A stretch of 51,009 nucleotides of DNA, taken from positions 92,886 to 143,894 of the forward strand of contig NZ_QYCN01000006.1 of the NCBI RefSeq assembly GCF_003583925.1. Reading direction: 5' to 3'. The stretch's first letter is position 1. Each line of letters opens with the position of its first letter. The notes beneath the pieces were generated by a model that had not been told where the DNA came from, did no database searches, and saw nothing but the letters and a program-made list of their open reading frames with translations. The stretch is from Hymenobacter rubripertinctus (GTDB taxonomy: Bacteria > Bacteroidota > Bacteroidia > Cytophagales > Hymenobacteraceae). This document shows, one piece after another, positions 27,103 through 35,443 of this stretch. Both the position numbers and the translations under genes were made by a program.

Positions 27103-27687
27103 CTATACCGCGTCGAGCAGCCAGAGGATGATAAAGATCAGACCGATGATAGCGATAATGCCGCCAATCAGGCTGAAGATGCTGCCCGGCAGCAGCGTAA
27201 CCAGCGCCCCCACCAGCAACAGGATAATGCCCGTGCGCAGGTTGCCACTAATACTCGCGGTGGTAGCAGCCGTTTCCGACTTGGCTTTCACCTGCACCTT
27301 GGCGCTCATTTTGTCGGCCTTCTTCACGATTTTCTGCACCAGCGCCTTCTGCATGAAGTTCAGCTTGACAGACTTGGCAGACTTGGCGGCAGGAGCGGTA
27401 GCGGCCACCGGGGCCGATGCCGGCGCGGGGCGGGCCACTACCACCACCGGGGCGGGGGCGGCTACCGGGGCTGCGGCCACCTCATCGGCACCCACGAACA
27501 CCTCGGAAGCGGCCACTGAGGCTGCGGGGGCCGGAGCGGGCGACACGATAACGGCACGCTGGGTGCCGTGGTAGGCCGAGCCCGTTTTGGGCAGCATGGC
27601 ATACTCAGCGCGGTTGCAGCTCGTTAGAGCTATGGCTACGGCCGCCACGGCCGTGAGCTTGTTCAGGAGTCCGGACAGGTGTTTCAT
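27103..27687 (-). CDS. lipoprotein of unknown function, LPxTxSAY family, with C-terminal membrane segments
   Basis: Starting at the ATG at 27687 (MKHLSGLLNK), the protein has 194 residues; an in-frame start 11 codons upstream would spoil the signal peptide. The lipobox is ALTSC (Cys24), followed by LPKTGSAYHGTQR (32-44), which matches LPQTSAYGPSR of the neighbouring lipoprotein. A Pro/Ala/Val-rich linker with VVVVARPAPASAPV follows, then a basic segment (FMQKALVQKIVKKADKMSAK), and two adjacent hydrophobic helices at the end (GIILLLVGALVTLLPGS and LIGGIIAIIGLIFIILWLL). Function unknown. A lipid-anchored protein with C-terminal helices could sit in or span the inner membrane. Confidence 0.78.
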   Translation of the reverse strand: MKHLSGLLNKLTAVAAVAIALTSCNRAEYAMLPKTGSAYHGTQRAVIVSPAPAPAASVAASEVFVGADEVAAAPVAAPAPVVVVARPAPASAPVAATAPAAKSAKSVKLNFMQKALVQKIVKKADKMSAKVQVKAKSETAATTASISGNLRTGIILLLVGALVTLLPGSIFSLIGGIIAIIGLIFIILWLLDAV

Positions 27688-27913
27688 AAGCGAGGAAGAG
27701 TGAAGTGAAGGATTGAGCAAACGCGGATTGTACGCGCCAAATTAGAAAACGGCGACCGGAAACCCGCTAAATCATCGTTCTGCTACCGCATCTTTGGCTT
27801 TACTGTCGGTTGGGCAAGCACTTAGCCGTGCCGTTTTCCGGGCACGCGAGCGGAGCCGAACGCTTCCGCCCGCACGAATGTTAGAACTGCGCCGTTTATT
27901 TGCACCCGTGCCT

Positions 27914-28687
27914 ATGATGAGTTTTAGTAAGCCGCTGTTGCGGATTGGCGCGGCCGGGCTGCTGCTCGGTCCCACTGCCTGTACCCAGCCCCTCGCCGAG
28001 GGCAAGGCTGCCCAGTTCGCCGAGCAGCGCCGCCAACCCCTGCCCGACACGAGCGGCTATGAGCGCCGCACGCCCCAGGACCTGAACGGCATCGGGAAGT
28101 ACTACTTCGGCCGCCAGATTGCCCACGTGATGGGCCACGAGGGGGCCGCCTGGCTCGACCGCTCCGACCGGTCGGCCGAGGAAGGCACCGAAACCCTGCT
28201 GCGCGAGTTGCAGCTCAAGCCCACCGACGTGGTGGCGGATATTGGCGCGGGAACGGGCTTTTTTACGTTCCGCATCAGTCCGCTGGTGCCCCAGGGCAAG
28301 GTGCTGGCCGTCGATATTCAGCCCGAAATGCTAGCGGCCCTGCGCGCCACCCGCGACCAGGAGCGCATCGGCAACGTGGTACCCGTGCGCGGGACCACCT
28401 CGAACCCGAATTTGCCCGCCCACGGCGTTGATCTGGTTTTGATCGTGGATGCCTATCACGAATTCGACCATCCCCGGGAAATGATGCGCGCCATCCGGCA
28501 CTCCCTCACGCCCACCGGCCGCGTGGCGCTGGTAGAATACCGCGCCGAGGATGTCAGCGTGCCCATCAAGCGCATTCACAAAATGAGCATTGCCCAGGTT
28601 CGCCGCGAACTGGCCGCCGTGGGCCTGCGCCTTACCGACTCCGTCGAAACCCTGCCCCAGCAACATTTGCTGTTTTTTCAGCAATAG
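27914..28687 (+). CDS. class I SAM-dependent methyltransferase with an export signal
   Basis: From the ATG at 27914 (MMSFSKPLLR) this is a 257-residue protein. The N-terminus is hydrophobic and ends in a Cys (LLLGPTACTQ), like a Bacteroidota lipoprotein signal. The body is a Rossmann-type methyltransferase with motif I VVADIGAGTGFFTF, motif II-like VLAVDIQPEM, and VDLVLIVDAYHEFDHPREM. A longer in-frame reading back to a TTG at 27794 would hide the signal and is less likely. Cytoplasmic SAM would not be available outside the inner membrane, so either the signal is not used or the enzyme acts on another cofactor; similar exported homologues are known from other bacteria. Substrate unknown. It lies upstream of queA with a palindromic stretch between. 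Confidence 0.82.
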   Translation: MMSFSKPLLRIGAAGLLLGPTACTQPLAEGKAAQFAEQRRQPLPDTSGYERRTPQDLNGIGKYYFGRQIAHVMGHEGAAWLDRSDRSAEEGTETLLRELQLKPTDVVADIGAGTGFFTFRISPLVPQGKVLAVDIQPEMLAALRATRDQERIGNVVPVRGTTSNPNLPAHGVDLVLIVDAYHEFDHPREMMRAIRHSLTPTGRVALVEYRAEDVSVPIKRIHKMSIAQVRRELAAVGLRLTDSVETLPQQHLLFFQQ

Positions 28688-28689
28688 CA

Positions 28690-28815
28690 CAGCTGGAAGC
28701 CGCCAGCTTCAGGCGGCCCGTATTGTCAAGCAGCACCCTGCTCATACCACTCTGCTTTCTGAGCTACGATTAACCGGAAAGAGCTTGCGGCGTATCGCTT
28801 GCAGCTTGTAGCTAA
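28690..28815. repeat. imperfect palindromic intergenic element before queA
   Basis: AGCTGGAAGCCGCCAGCTTC at the left and GAGCTTGC ... CTTGCAGCTTGTAGCT at the right are imperfect inverse copies enclosing about 75 bases. This is the form of dispersed repeat seen in other gaps of the window, but less regular. Confidence 0.5.
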
Positions 28816-28821
28816 AAACCC

Positions 28822-30048
28822 ATGTCCGACCCGCGCCAGCTTTCCATTCACGATTTCACCTACGAGCTACCCGCCGACCGCATTGCCCCGGAGCCCTTGC
28901 CCAGCCGCGACCAGTCGCGGCTGCTGGTATGCGAGCGGGGCATTATCGAAGACCGCACGTTTCTGGAGCTGCCGGGCTTGCTGCCGGCCGACAGCCTGCT
29001 GGTGTTCAACGATACCAAAGTGGTGCGGGCCCGCCTGTTTGCCCGGCGGCCTACCGGGGGTCTGGTAGAGCTGTTTTGCCTGGAGCCGGTGAGTCCGCAC
29101 CGCGCTATTGAGCCGGCCATGCAGCAAACGCAGGCCTGCGTCTGGAAATGCCTGGTGGGTAATGGCCGCCGCTGGAAGGACGGCCCCGTAACGGTGGAGT
29201 TTGAGGCCCAGGGCCAGCCCGCCGTGCTCCGGGCCAAGCGCGTAGAGCAGCACGAGGGCTACGCCCTGATTGCCTTCAGCTGGGCGCCGGACGGGCTGCC
29301 GTTTGCCGAGGTGCTGCGCGGGGCCGGCCACCTGCCGCTGCCTCCCTACCTCAACCGCGCCGATACCGACGTGGACGCCATCCGCTACCAGACGGTATAT
29401 GCGTCGCAGGAGGGCGCGGTGGCTGCCCCTACGGCCGGGTTGCACTTCTCGGAAGCAGTGCTGGCCGAACTGGCCGAGCGCCGCACCGCCGCTGCCCGCG
29501 TAACCCTGCACGTGGGTGCGGGCACGTTTCAACCCGTGAAAGCCCGCCAGATGTCCGACCACCCCATGCACGGTGAGCCCATCAGCGTGACGGCCGAAAC
29601 GCTTTCCCGCCTGTTGGCTCATTTGCGCGAAGGCGGCCCGATCATTCCGGTGGGCACAACCAGCCTGCGCACCCTGGAAAGCCTGTATTGGCTGGGCGCG
29701 GGCCTGGTGCAGCGGCCGGCCCTGGCCCCCGCCTGGCACGTGGGCCAGTGGCAGCCCTACGAGCCCCAGACCGAAGTGCCGGCGGCGGCGGCCCTGGCGG
29801 CCCTGCTGGCCCAACTGGAGCTCACCGGCTCCGACACCCTGCACGCTACCACCCAACTGCTGATTGCGCCCGGCTACCGGTTCCGGCTGGTGCAGGGCCT
29901 CATCACCAACTTCCACCAGCCCGAAAGCACCCTGCTGCTGCTGGTGGCCGCCCTCATCGGGGCCGACTGGCGGCGGGTGTACGACCACGCCCTGGCCCAC
30001 CACTACCGCTTCCTGAGCTACGGCGACTCTTCGCTGCTGCTGCCGTAG
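28822..30048 (+). CDS. queA: S-adenosylmethionine:tRNA ribosyltransferase-isomerase
   Basis: QueA transfers and isomerises the ribosyl part of SAM onto 7-aminomethyl-7-deazaguanine at tRNA position 34, giving epoxyqueuosine. The 408-residue protein shows the family signatures FTYELPADRIAPEPL, DSLLVFNDTKVVRARLF, GHLPLPPYLNR, YQTVYASQEGAVAAPTAGLHF, HVGAGTFQPVKA, HPMHGEP and LITNFHQPESTLLLLV. The length is somewhat above the ~350 of many homologues, owing to an insertion of about 40 residues near 95-140. It is a single gene; no other queuosine gene lies in the window. Confidence 0.95.
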   Translation: MSDPRQLSIHDFTYELPADRIAPEPLPSRDQSRLLVCERGIIEDRTFLELPGLLPADSLLVFNDTKVVRARLFARRPTGGLVELFCLEPVSPHRAIEPAMQQTQACVWKCLVGNGRRWKDGPVTVEFEAQGQPAVLRAKRVEQHEGYALIAFSWAPDGLPFAEVLRGAGHLPLPPYLNRADTDVDAIRYQTVYASQEGAVAAPTAGLHFSEAVLAELAERRTAAARVTLHVGAGTFQPVKARQMSDHPMHGEPISVTAETLSRLLAHLREGGPIIPVGTTSLRTLESLYWLGAGLVQRPALAPAWHVGQWQPYEPQTEVPAAAALAALLAQLELTGSDTLHATTQLLIAPGYRFRLVQGLITNFHQPESTLLLLVAALIGADWRRVYDHALAHHYRFLSYGDSSLLLP

Positions 30049-30138
30049 CCACAACGGGCCTTTTCTCTTTCGGGCGGCCACGCTTAGGGACTTTCCGTAT
30101 AGGGCTTCAGAATTTTCCTTCCCCTTTGATGCTGAACC

Positions 30139-30456
30139 ATGAAAAAGACCCTCCTATTGGCCGCCGTTCTGGCTTTCTCAACGGCCGCCTTCGCCCAGGA
30201 AGTTAAAACCACCACCCGCGACAACACTACCGGGGCCAAAACTACCGTAACGGAGCGCGACAATGGCACCGTGAAGGTGGAATCACGCACTGGCCGCACC
30301 GAGGCGGGTGAAGTAGTGCACGATACGAAACGGGGCACGAAGCGCGTGGCCCGCAAAACGGGCAACGCCGTGGAGACAGGGGCCAAAAAAACGGGGTGGG
30401 CCGTGAAAAAAGGCGCTAAAGCCGTGAAAAACAAGGCCGAGGACATCGTAGATTAA
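30139..30456 (+). CDS. small secreted Lys-rich protein of unknown function
   Basis: 105 residues with a clean signal peptide (MKKTLLLAAVLAFSTAAFA|QE). The mature part is polar and threonine-rich at first (KTTTRDNTTGAKTTVTE), then strongly basic with repeated GxKK/KTG units (KTGNAVETGAKKTGWAVKK). Mature size is about 86 residues. It has a normal ATG and lies between queA and a strong bidirectional terminator. It resembles small envelope or stress-related proteins in composition only; no family is recognised. Confidence 0.7.
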   Translation: MKKTLLLAAVLAFSTAAFAQEVKTTTRDNTTGAKTTVTERDNGTVKVESRTGRTEAGEVVHDTKRGTKRVARKTGNAVETGAKKTGWAVKKGAKAVKNKAEDIVD

Positions 30457-30508
30457 CCGTTGCCCCGCCGGTTTTCATCGGCCAGCCCTGCCACCTTACA
30501 TCAGAAGT

Positions 30509-30549
30509 CAAACAAAAACAGCGGCCCAGTGGCCCGCTGTTTTTGTTTG
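30509..30549. terminator. bidirectional terminator between the small secreted protein and the M14 peptidase
   Basis: CAAACAAAAACAGCGG (30509-30524) pairs perfectly with CCGCTGTTTTTGTTTG (30534-30549). A and T runs on the outer sides give U-tracts for both converging genes. Confidence 0.9.
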
Positions 30550-30564
30550 GCAGAATCAGTTGTT

Positions 30565-33177
30565 CTACTGGCCCACGATAAACACGGCGTTGCCGAACAG
30601 CAGCTTGCCCCCCTGCCAGAACGCCCGGAACAGGGGATTATCGGCCAGGTAGATGACCTGGCCCCGGCCCAGGTCCTGGGTGCCCAGCACGAAGCTGTCG
30701 GTGAGGCCGCGCTGGGTGTTGCGGCCGGCGAAACCGGCCGCGTAGCTGTCCTTCTTGAGCACGCCCACGTTCCAGCCGCCCTTGGGCAGGAACTGGTAGT
30801 TGGGCACGTCGCGCAGCAGGGCGAAGTAAGTAGTGCCGTAGCCGAAAGCCAGCGGGTGGGTGTTATCGAGTTGCACCCGGAACACGCTGCCCTGCACCCG
30901 CTCGGCAATGCCCTCGCGCTCGGCATCGGCGTAGCGGCGCAGCGCCGCGTAAGGGGCCTTTTTCTTGCTGGTGGCGGTGCTGTCGGTGGCTTTGGTTTTG
31001 AGCAGGAAATCCTTGTTGCCGGCCAGGAAGCGCGACGCACCTTCCAGGGCAATGAGGCGGCCGCCGCCGCGCACCCAGGTTTTCACGCTGGCCAGGGCTT
31101 TGTCGGTCAGCACGTCGTCGTAGCGGCCGTCGGGCAGAATCAGCACATCAAACTTGCTGAGCGGCACGCTGCTGAAGTAGTCGGTGCCCAGCACCGTGAC
31201 GGGGTAGCCCACCTGCTGCTCAAAGAAGTGCCAGACTTCACCGAAGGCGGTGGCATCGATTCCCGGACCGGCCAGCACGGCCACGGTGGGCATTTTCAGG
31301 GGCCGCACCGAGCGGGAGCCCAGGTCGCCGCCGGTGGTGGAGAGGCCCGACTGCACGGCCTGCACCGTGACGCCCGCCGAATCGGCCTGGGCGCGCACCA
31401 GCTGGTCGAAACGCGCGCCCAGGCGCTCGTTGCCGGTGCGCGGAATGATGAGCGTGCCGCGCTGGTACTGCTGGTCCTCGGTTTCGAAGGGCTCATCGGC
31501 CACCCGCAGCTTCACGCCCTGCTGCATGAGGCCGCTCAGAAAACGCACGTCCTGGAGGCTGTTCCAGCGGGCCAGGTAGGCGTAGGGAGTTGCGTTAGTT
31601 GTCAGTTGTCGGTTGTTAGTTGATGGTTCGTTCTTGCTTCCCGAACTGACAACTGACAACTGACCACCAACAACTGACAACTGACCACCAACAACTGACA
31701 ACTGGTTTTTCAAAGCGTAGCCGTTCAGCCCAAAGGCGTAGGGCAACGACCAGGCGGTGAGGTCGTAGGTCAGGGAGTCTTCCAGCTGGGCCTGGGGCTC
31801 GAAGAGCACCTTCACCAGCGTGGATTTGGGCTGATACATGCTGATGACCACATCCTGGGGCTCGATCTGAACGGTTTGCTGCTGGCCGGTGGCGTAGCTG
31901 TAGCCCGGCTGGCGGCTGCGCTTGCTGGCAAAGCCGTAGCGGATCTGCTGGCGGTCGAGGTACTGGGTGAGGGCGCGCACCTGGCCGGGGTCGGCGGAGC
32001 CGGCCAGCACGTAGGATTTGTACTCGCCCCGGGGCTTGGTGCGGGCGTCGGTATAGAACTTCTGGAACTCCCGGATCAGCTCCTGGTGGCGGTCGGAGGC
32101 GGCTTGCAACGTGGCCAGGCTGGTGGCGCGGTGGTGCTCGATGCGCTGGGCCAGGGTGAGCGTGTCGCCGTCGGTTTTCACGTAGCTCAGGCCGGCCGAC
32201 CCGCCCCCGCCCTGCTCGTAGGTGACGCCAATGGCCCCGTTGAATGCGGGCCAAGTGTCGCCGTAGAAGGGCGCGAACAGGTCGTAGGTTTCGCGGGTGA
32301 AGTAGAGCCAGTTGTGCTGGTCGAACACCTTCCGGTTGTAGTCGCCGATGACGTTCTGGAACTTGCGCTGCCAGTCGGTGAGGTCGGCGTGGAAGGGCTT
32401 GGCGGCCGGCGAGAAGTAGTACGGGGCCTGGGGGCTCATCTCGTGGAAGTCGGCGTGCACCTGGGGCAGCCACTGATTATACACCGTGATGCGCTGGCGG
32501 CTTTCCTGCTGGGTTTGCCAGGCCCAGTCGCGGTTCAGGTCGAAGTAGTAGTGGTTGTAGCGGCCGCCGGGCCAGGGCTCGTGGTGCTCCCAGCTCAGGG
32601 GCGAGGCGTTAGGCTGCTGGTTGGCCACCCGGTTGTACCACTGCGCGTACCGGTCGCGCCCGTCGGGGTTCACGCAGGGGTCGATAATCACCACCAGGTT
32701 TTTCAGGTAGGCCTGCACGGCGGCGGCGGCGGGGTTGGCCAGGTCGTAGAGCACCTGCATCACGGCCTCCGACGACACGGCCTCGTTGCCGTGCACGTTG
32801 TAGCTGAGCCAGACCACGGCCGGGGCCTTGGTGGCCGCCGCACCGGTTTCCAGGCCCGCCAGGCGCAGGTTGTTGCGCCGGATGTCGTCGAGGTGGCTCA
32901 GGTTTTCGGGCGTGGCCACGTACACCAGCTCCAGGGGCCGGTTCTCGTAGGTGCGGCCGTAGCGCTGCTGCTGCATCCGGCCGGGGCTGTGCTGCACCAC
33001 GTGCGCCACGTAGCGCAGCAGCTCGGCGTGGGGCGTGAAGCGGGTGCCCAGCTGGTAGCCCAGAAACTGCTCCGGCGTGAGCAGCGGGCCGGCAGCCGGC
33101 GTTTGGGCCGCCACCCCGAAGCAAATCAGCAGCCAGCACAACAGGGGGCACAGTGCCCGGAGGAGAACGTTTTTCAC
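30565..33177 (-). CDS. secreted M14-family zinc carboxypeptidase
   Basis: The protein has an N-terminal signal (VLLRALCPLLCWLLICFGVAAQ). I use the GTG at 33177 (870 residues); a TTG at 33180 and an ATG at 33243 are alternatives, and the ATG would give an unusually long N-region. The M14 zinc site is HGNE in YNVHGNEAVSSEAVMQ, with DPCVNPDGRDRYAQWYN and FDLNRDWAWQTQQESR following. The C-terminal third includes a flavodoxin/amidotransferase-like domain (FDVLILPDGRYDDVLTDKA). Within the gene, at residues about 491-528, the frame runs through a heptad repeat that encodes QLSVVGGQLSVVGGQLSVVS. The protein is probably periplasmic or secreted. It is divergent from the S15 hydrolase gene. Confidence 0.88.
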   Translation of the reverse strand: MKNVLLRALCPLLCWLLICFGVAAQTPAAGPLLTPEQFLGYQLGTRFTPHAELLRYVAHVVQHSPGRMQQQRYGRTYENRPLELVYVATPENLSHLDDIRRNNLRLAGLETGAAATKAPAVVWLSYNVHGNEAVSSEAVMQVLYDLANPAAAAVQAYLKNLVVIIDPCVNPDGRDRYAQWYNRVANQQPNASPLSWEHHEPWPGGRYNHYYFDLNRDWAWQTQQESRQRITVYNQWLPQVHADFHEMSPQAPYYFSPAAKPFHADLTDWQRKFQNVIGDYNRKVFDQHNWLYFTRETYDLFAPFYGDTWPAFNGAIGVTYEQGGGGSAGLSYVKTDGDTLTLAQRIEHHRATSLATLQAASDRHQELIREFQKFYTDARTKPRGEYKSYVLAGSADPGQVRALTQYLDRQQIRYGFASKRSRQPGYSYATGQQQTVQIEPQDVVISMYQPKSTLVKVLFEPQAQLEDSLTYDLTAWSLPYAFGLNGYALKNQLSVVGGQLSVVGGQLSVVSSGSKNEPSTNNRQLTTNATPYAYLARWNSLQDVRFLSGLMQQGVKLRVADEPFETEDQQYQRGTLIIPRTGNERLGARFDQLVRAQADSAGVTVQAVQSGLSTTGGDLGSRSVRPLKMPTVAVLAGPGIDATAFGEVWHFFEQQVGYPVTVLGTDYFSSVPLSKFDVLILPDGRYDDVLTDKALASVKTWVRGGGRLIALEGASRFLAGNKDFLLKTKATDSTATSKKKAPYAALRRYADAEREGIAERVQGSVFRVQLDNTHPLAFGYGTTYFALLRDVPNYQFLPKGGWNVGVLKKDSYAAGFAGRNTQRGLTDSFVLGTQDLGRGQVIYLADNPLFRAFWQGGKLLFGNAVFIVGQ
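31594..31705. repeat. heptad palindromic repeat inside the M14 peptidase gene
   Basis: The left arm has the units TTAGTTG, TCAGTTG, TCGGTTG, TTAGTTG; the right arm has AACTGAC units, some expanded to a 14-base form AACTGACCACCAAC. The sequence is the same family as 16508-16588. The reading frame of the peptidase is kept open through the whole element. Confidence 0.9.
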
Positions 33178-33289
33178 CAATAAAGAGGAGTAAGGTAGTC
33201 GGGGCGGAAGGGGCAGGCAGACTTTCTGCCTCAAAGAAAGCATATTTGAGCAGGCCAAGGACGCAACCGTGGCCGTTTGGCCGCATCTT

Positions 33290-33400
33290 TCTCCCACCCC
33301 AGCCCCGGCGCCTTCCCCCGCGGGCAACGGGGAGCCGGCCGTGCGACTGGTCAACAGAACCATTCGCCACCCCCTCTCCCGGGGGGCAACCAGCACTTGC
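33290..33400. repeat. C/G-rich imperfect repeats between divergent M14 and S15 genes
   Basis: CTCCCACCCCAGCCCCGGCG and CCCCGCGGGCAACGGGGAG (about 33290-33333), then CCCCCTCTCCCGGGGGGCAA (about 33372-33391), form small inverted repeats. Similar C-rich dispersed repeats are frequent in bacterial intergenic regions. No promoter box was recognised in this 247-base divergent gap. Confidence 0.45.
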
Positions 33401-33424
33401 ACTCAACCAACCCACCTTTCCGCT

Positions 33425-35362
33425 ATGCCCCACTCCTACCTCCGCCCGGCGCTGCTAACGGCCCTGCTAGCCGCCGGAACCCTTTTCGCCCGCGCCCAGC
33501 AGCCGGTTTCCTATCCGCTGCCTTCCGAAGTCGATAAGCAAACCAGGGCCCTGATGGTGGCCGACACCACCTACATTCAGCAGCACTACACCAAAACCGA
33601 GTACCAGATCCGGATGCGCGACGGCGTGAAGCTGCACACCGTGGTGTACGCGCCCAAGGACGCGGATCGGGTGAAGTATCCTATCCTGCTCAACCGTACG
33701 CCGTATTCGGTGGGGCCGTATGGGCCGGGCAAGTACAAGTTCACCCTCGGGCCAAGCAGCACGATGCTGCACGAGGGCTACATTTTCGCCTACCAGGATG
33801 TGCGCGGCAAGTATATGTCGGAGGGCGAGTTTGTGGATATGCGGCCCGAAAAGGACACGTATAAGGGCAAGAACGACATCGACGAGGGCACCGACACGTT
33901 CGATACCATTGAGTGGCTGGTGAAGAAGGGGCCTAAAAACAACGGCCGGGTGGGCCAGTGGGGCATCAGCTACCCCGGCTTCTACACCGCCACCGGCCTG
34001 CTCAGCCGCCACCCGGCCCTGAAAGCCTCCTCCCCCCAGGCCCCGATTGCCGACTGGTTCTGGGACGATTTCCACCACAACGGGGCCTTTTTCCTGCCCC
34101 ACGCCTTCAACTTTCTGGCCTCCTTCGGCCTGCCCCGGCCCGCGCCCACGCCCACCGGCAACCCCGGCTTCCAGCACGGCACGCCCGATGGCTACGACTT
34201 TTTCATGAAGATGGGGCCGCTTAAGAACGCCGATTCGCGCTACTATAAGGGCCAGGTGGCTTTCTGGAACGAGATGATGGCCCACCCCAACTACGACGCG
34301 TTCTGGCAGGCCCGTAACCTGCGGCCCCACCTCAAAAACCTCAACAAGAACACGGCCGTGCTCACGGTGGGCGGCTTCAACGACGCCGAGGATTTGTTCG
34401 GGGCCCTGCAAACCTACAAGGCTATCGAGCAGCAGAACCCGGGCATGACCAACGGCCTCGTGATGGGTCCCTGGGTGCACGGGGGCTGGGCCCGCGGCAC
34501 CGGCGAGCTGGTGGGCAACGTGGCCTACGGCGAGTCGCCCTCCCTTTACTACCAAAAGGAAATCGAGGCGCCGTTCTTCAAATCCTACCTCAAAGACGGC
34601 AAGCGGCCCAACGTGGCCGAGGCCACCGTGTTTGAGGGCGGCACCAACCAGTGGCGCACCTTCGATGCCTGGCCGCCCAAGCAGGCCCAGGAACGCACCC
34701 TGTACTTCCAGGCCGATGGCAAAATCGGCTTCGAGCAGCCTACTACCGGCTCCGGTTTCGACCAGTACCTGAGCGACCCGGCCCACCCGGTGCCCGCCAA
34801 CGAGGGCATGGCCACCGGCATGACCCGCGAGTACATGACCGACGACCAGCGCTTTGCCTCCCGCCGCCCCGACGTGCTTACCTACCAAACCGACGTGCTG
34901 ACGGAGGACCTGACCCTGGCCGGCCCCATTGAGGCCCTGTTACAGGTGGCCACCACCGGCACCGACGCCGACTGGGTGGTGAAAATCATCGATGTGTACC
35001 CCAACGACACGCCCGACAACCCGCGCCTGAACCCCAGCGTGAAGCTGGGCGGCTATCAGCAGATGGTGCGCTCGGAGGTGATGCGCGGCCGGTTCCGCAA
35101 CAGCTTCAGCCAGCCCGAGGCCTTCGTGCCCAACCAGGTAACGGCCGTGCCCTTCACCGTTCAGGACCTGTGCCATACCTTCCAGAAGGGCCACCGCCTG
35201 ATGGTGCAGGTGCAGAGCAGCTGGTTTCCGATGGTGGACCGCAACCCCCAGACCTTCGTGCCCAACATCAACGAGGCCGACGAAAAGGACTTCCAAACTG
35301 CCACCCACCGCCTCTACCACTCGCCCCAAAGCGCGTCGCAGCTGAAAGTGCGGGTGCTGTAG
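33425..35362 (+). CDS. secreted CocE/NonD-type hydrolase (S15 family)
   Basis: The 645-residue protein starts at the ATG at 33425 (MPHSYLRPALL), which gives a clean signal peptide ending near FARAQQ; the longer frame back to 33269 runs through the C-rich repeat. It is an alpha/beta hydrolase of the Xaa-Pro dipeptidyl-peptidase/acylase group (glutaryl-7-ACA or alpha-amino-acid ester hydrolase type). The nucleophile serine is in GQWGISYPGFYTATG, the oxyanion region in QDVRGKYMSEGEF, and the catalytic His region in the second half (GPWVHGGWARGTGEL). The C-terminal part is a jelly-roll domain (DWVVKIIDVYPND, FRNSFSQPEAF, LMVQVQSSWFPMVDRNPQTF). The substrate is unknown; periplasmic peptide or ester hydrolysis is likely. 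Confidence 0.92.
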   Translation: MPHSYLRPALLTALLAAGTLFARAQQPVSYPLPSEVDKQTRALMVADTTYIQQHYTKTEYQIRMRDGVKLHTVVYAPKDADRVKYPILLNRTPYSVGPYGPGKYKFTLGPSSTMLHEGYIFAYQDVRGKYMSEGEFVDMRPEKDTYKGKNDIDEGTDTFDTIEWLVKKGPKNNGRVGQWGISYPGFYTATGLLSRHPALKASSPQAPIADWFWDDFHHNGAFFLPHAFNFLASFGLPRPAPTPTGNPGFQHGTPDGYDFFMKMGPLKNADSRYYKGQVAFWNEMMAHPNYDAFWQARNLRPHLKNLNKNTAVLTVGGFNDAEDLFGALQTYKAIEQQNPGMTNGLVMGPWVHGGWARGTGELVGNVAYGESPSLYYQKEIEAPFFKSYLKDGKRPNVAEATVFEGGTNQWRTFDAWPPKQAQERTLYFQADGKIGFEQPTTGSGFDQYLSDPAHPVPANEGMATGMTREYMTDDQRFASRRPDVLTYQTDVLTEDLTLAGPIEALLQVATTGTDADWVVKIIDVYPNDTPDNPRLNPSVKLGGYQQMVRSEVMRGRFRNSFSQPEAFVPNQVTAVPFTVQDLCHTFQKGHRLMVQVQSSWFPMVDRNPQTFVPNINEADEKDFQTATHRLYHSPQSASQLKVRVL

Positions 35363-35443
35363 AATAGAAGAGAGAGGCGAGACTTCCGTTTACCTGGCAC
35401 GTTGCCAGAACGAACGTCTCGCCTCTCCCTCCTATTCTACAGC
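35356..35443. terminator. large inverted repeat between convergent genes, bidirectional terminator-like
   Basis: GCTGTAGAATAGAAGAGAGA and onward (35356-35383) is complementary to 35416-35443 with two mismatches over 28 bp. The arms contain the stop codons of both converging genes. Inside is a second hairpin, CTGGCA/TGCCAG (35394-35408). The AGAGGCGAGAC arm resembles units of the heptad palindromes elsewhere. Confidence 0.8.

Noticed and set aside
33178..33402. N-terminal extension of the M14 peptidase
   Set aside because: The extended part (PLPAGEGAGAGVGE) is the translation of a C-rich dispersed repeat and would bury the signal peptide.
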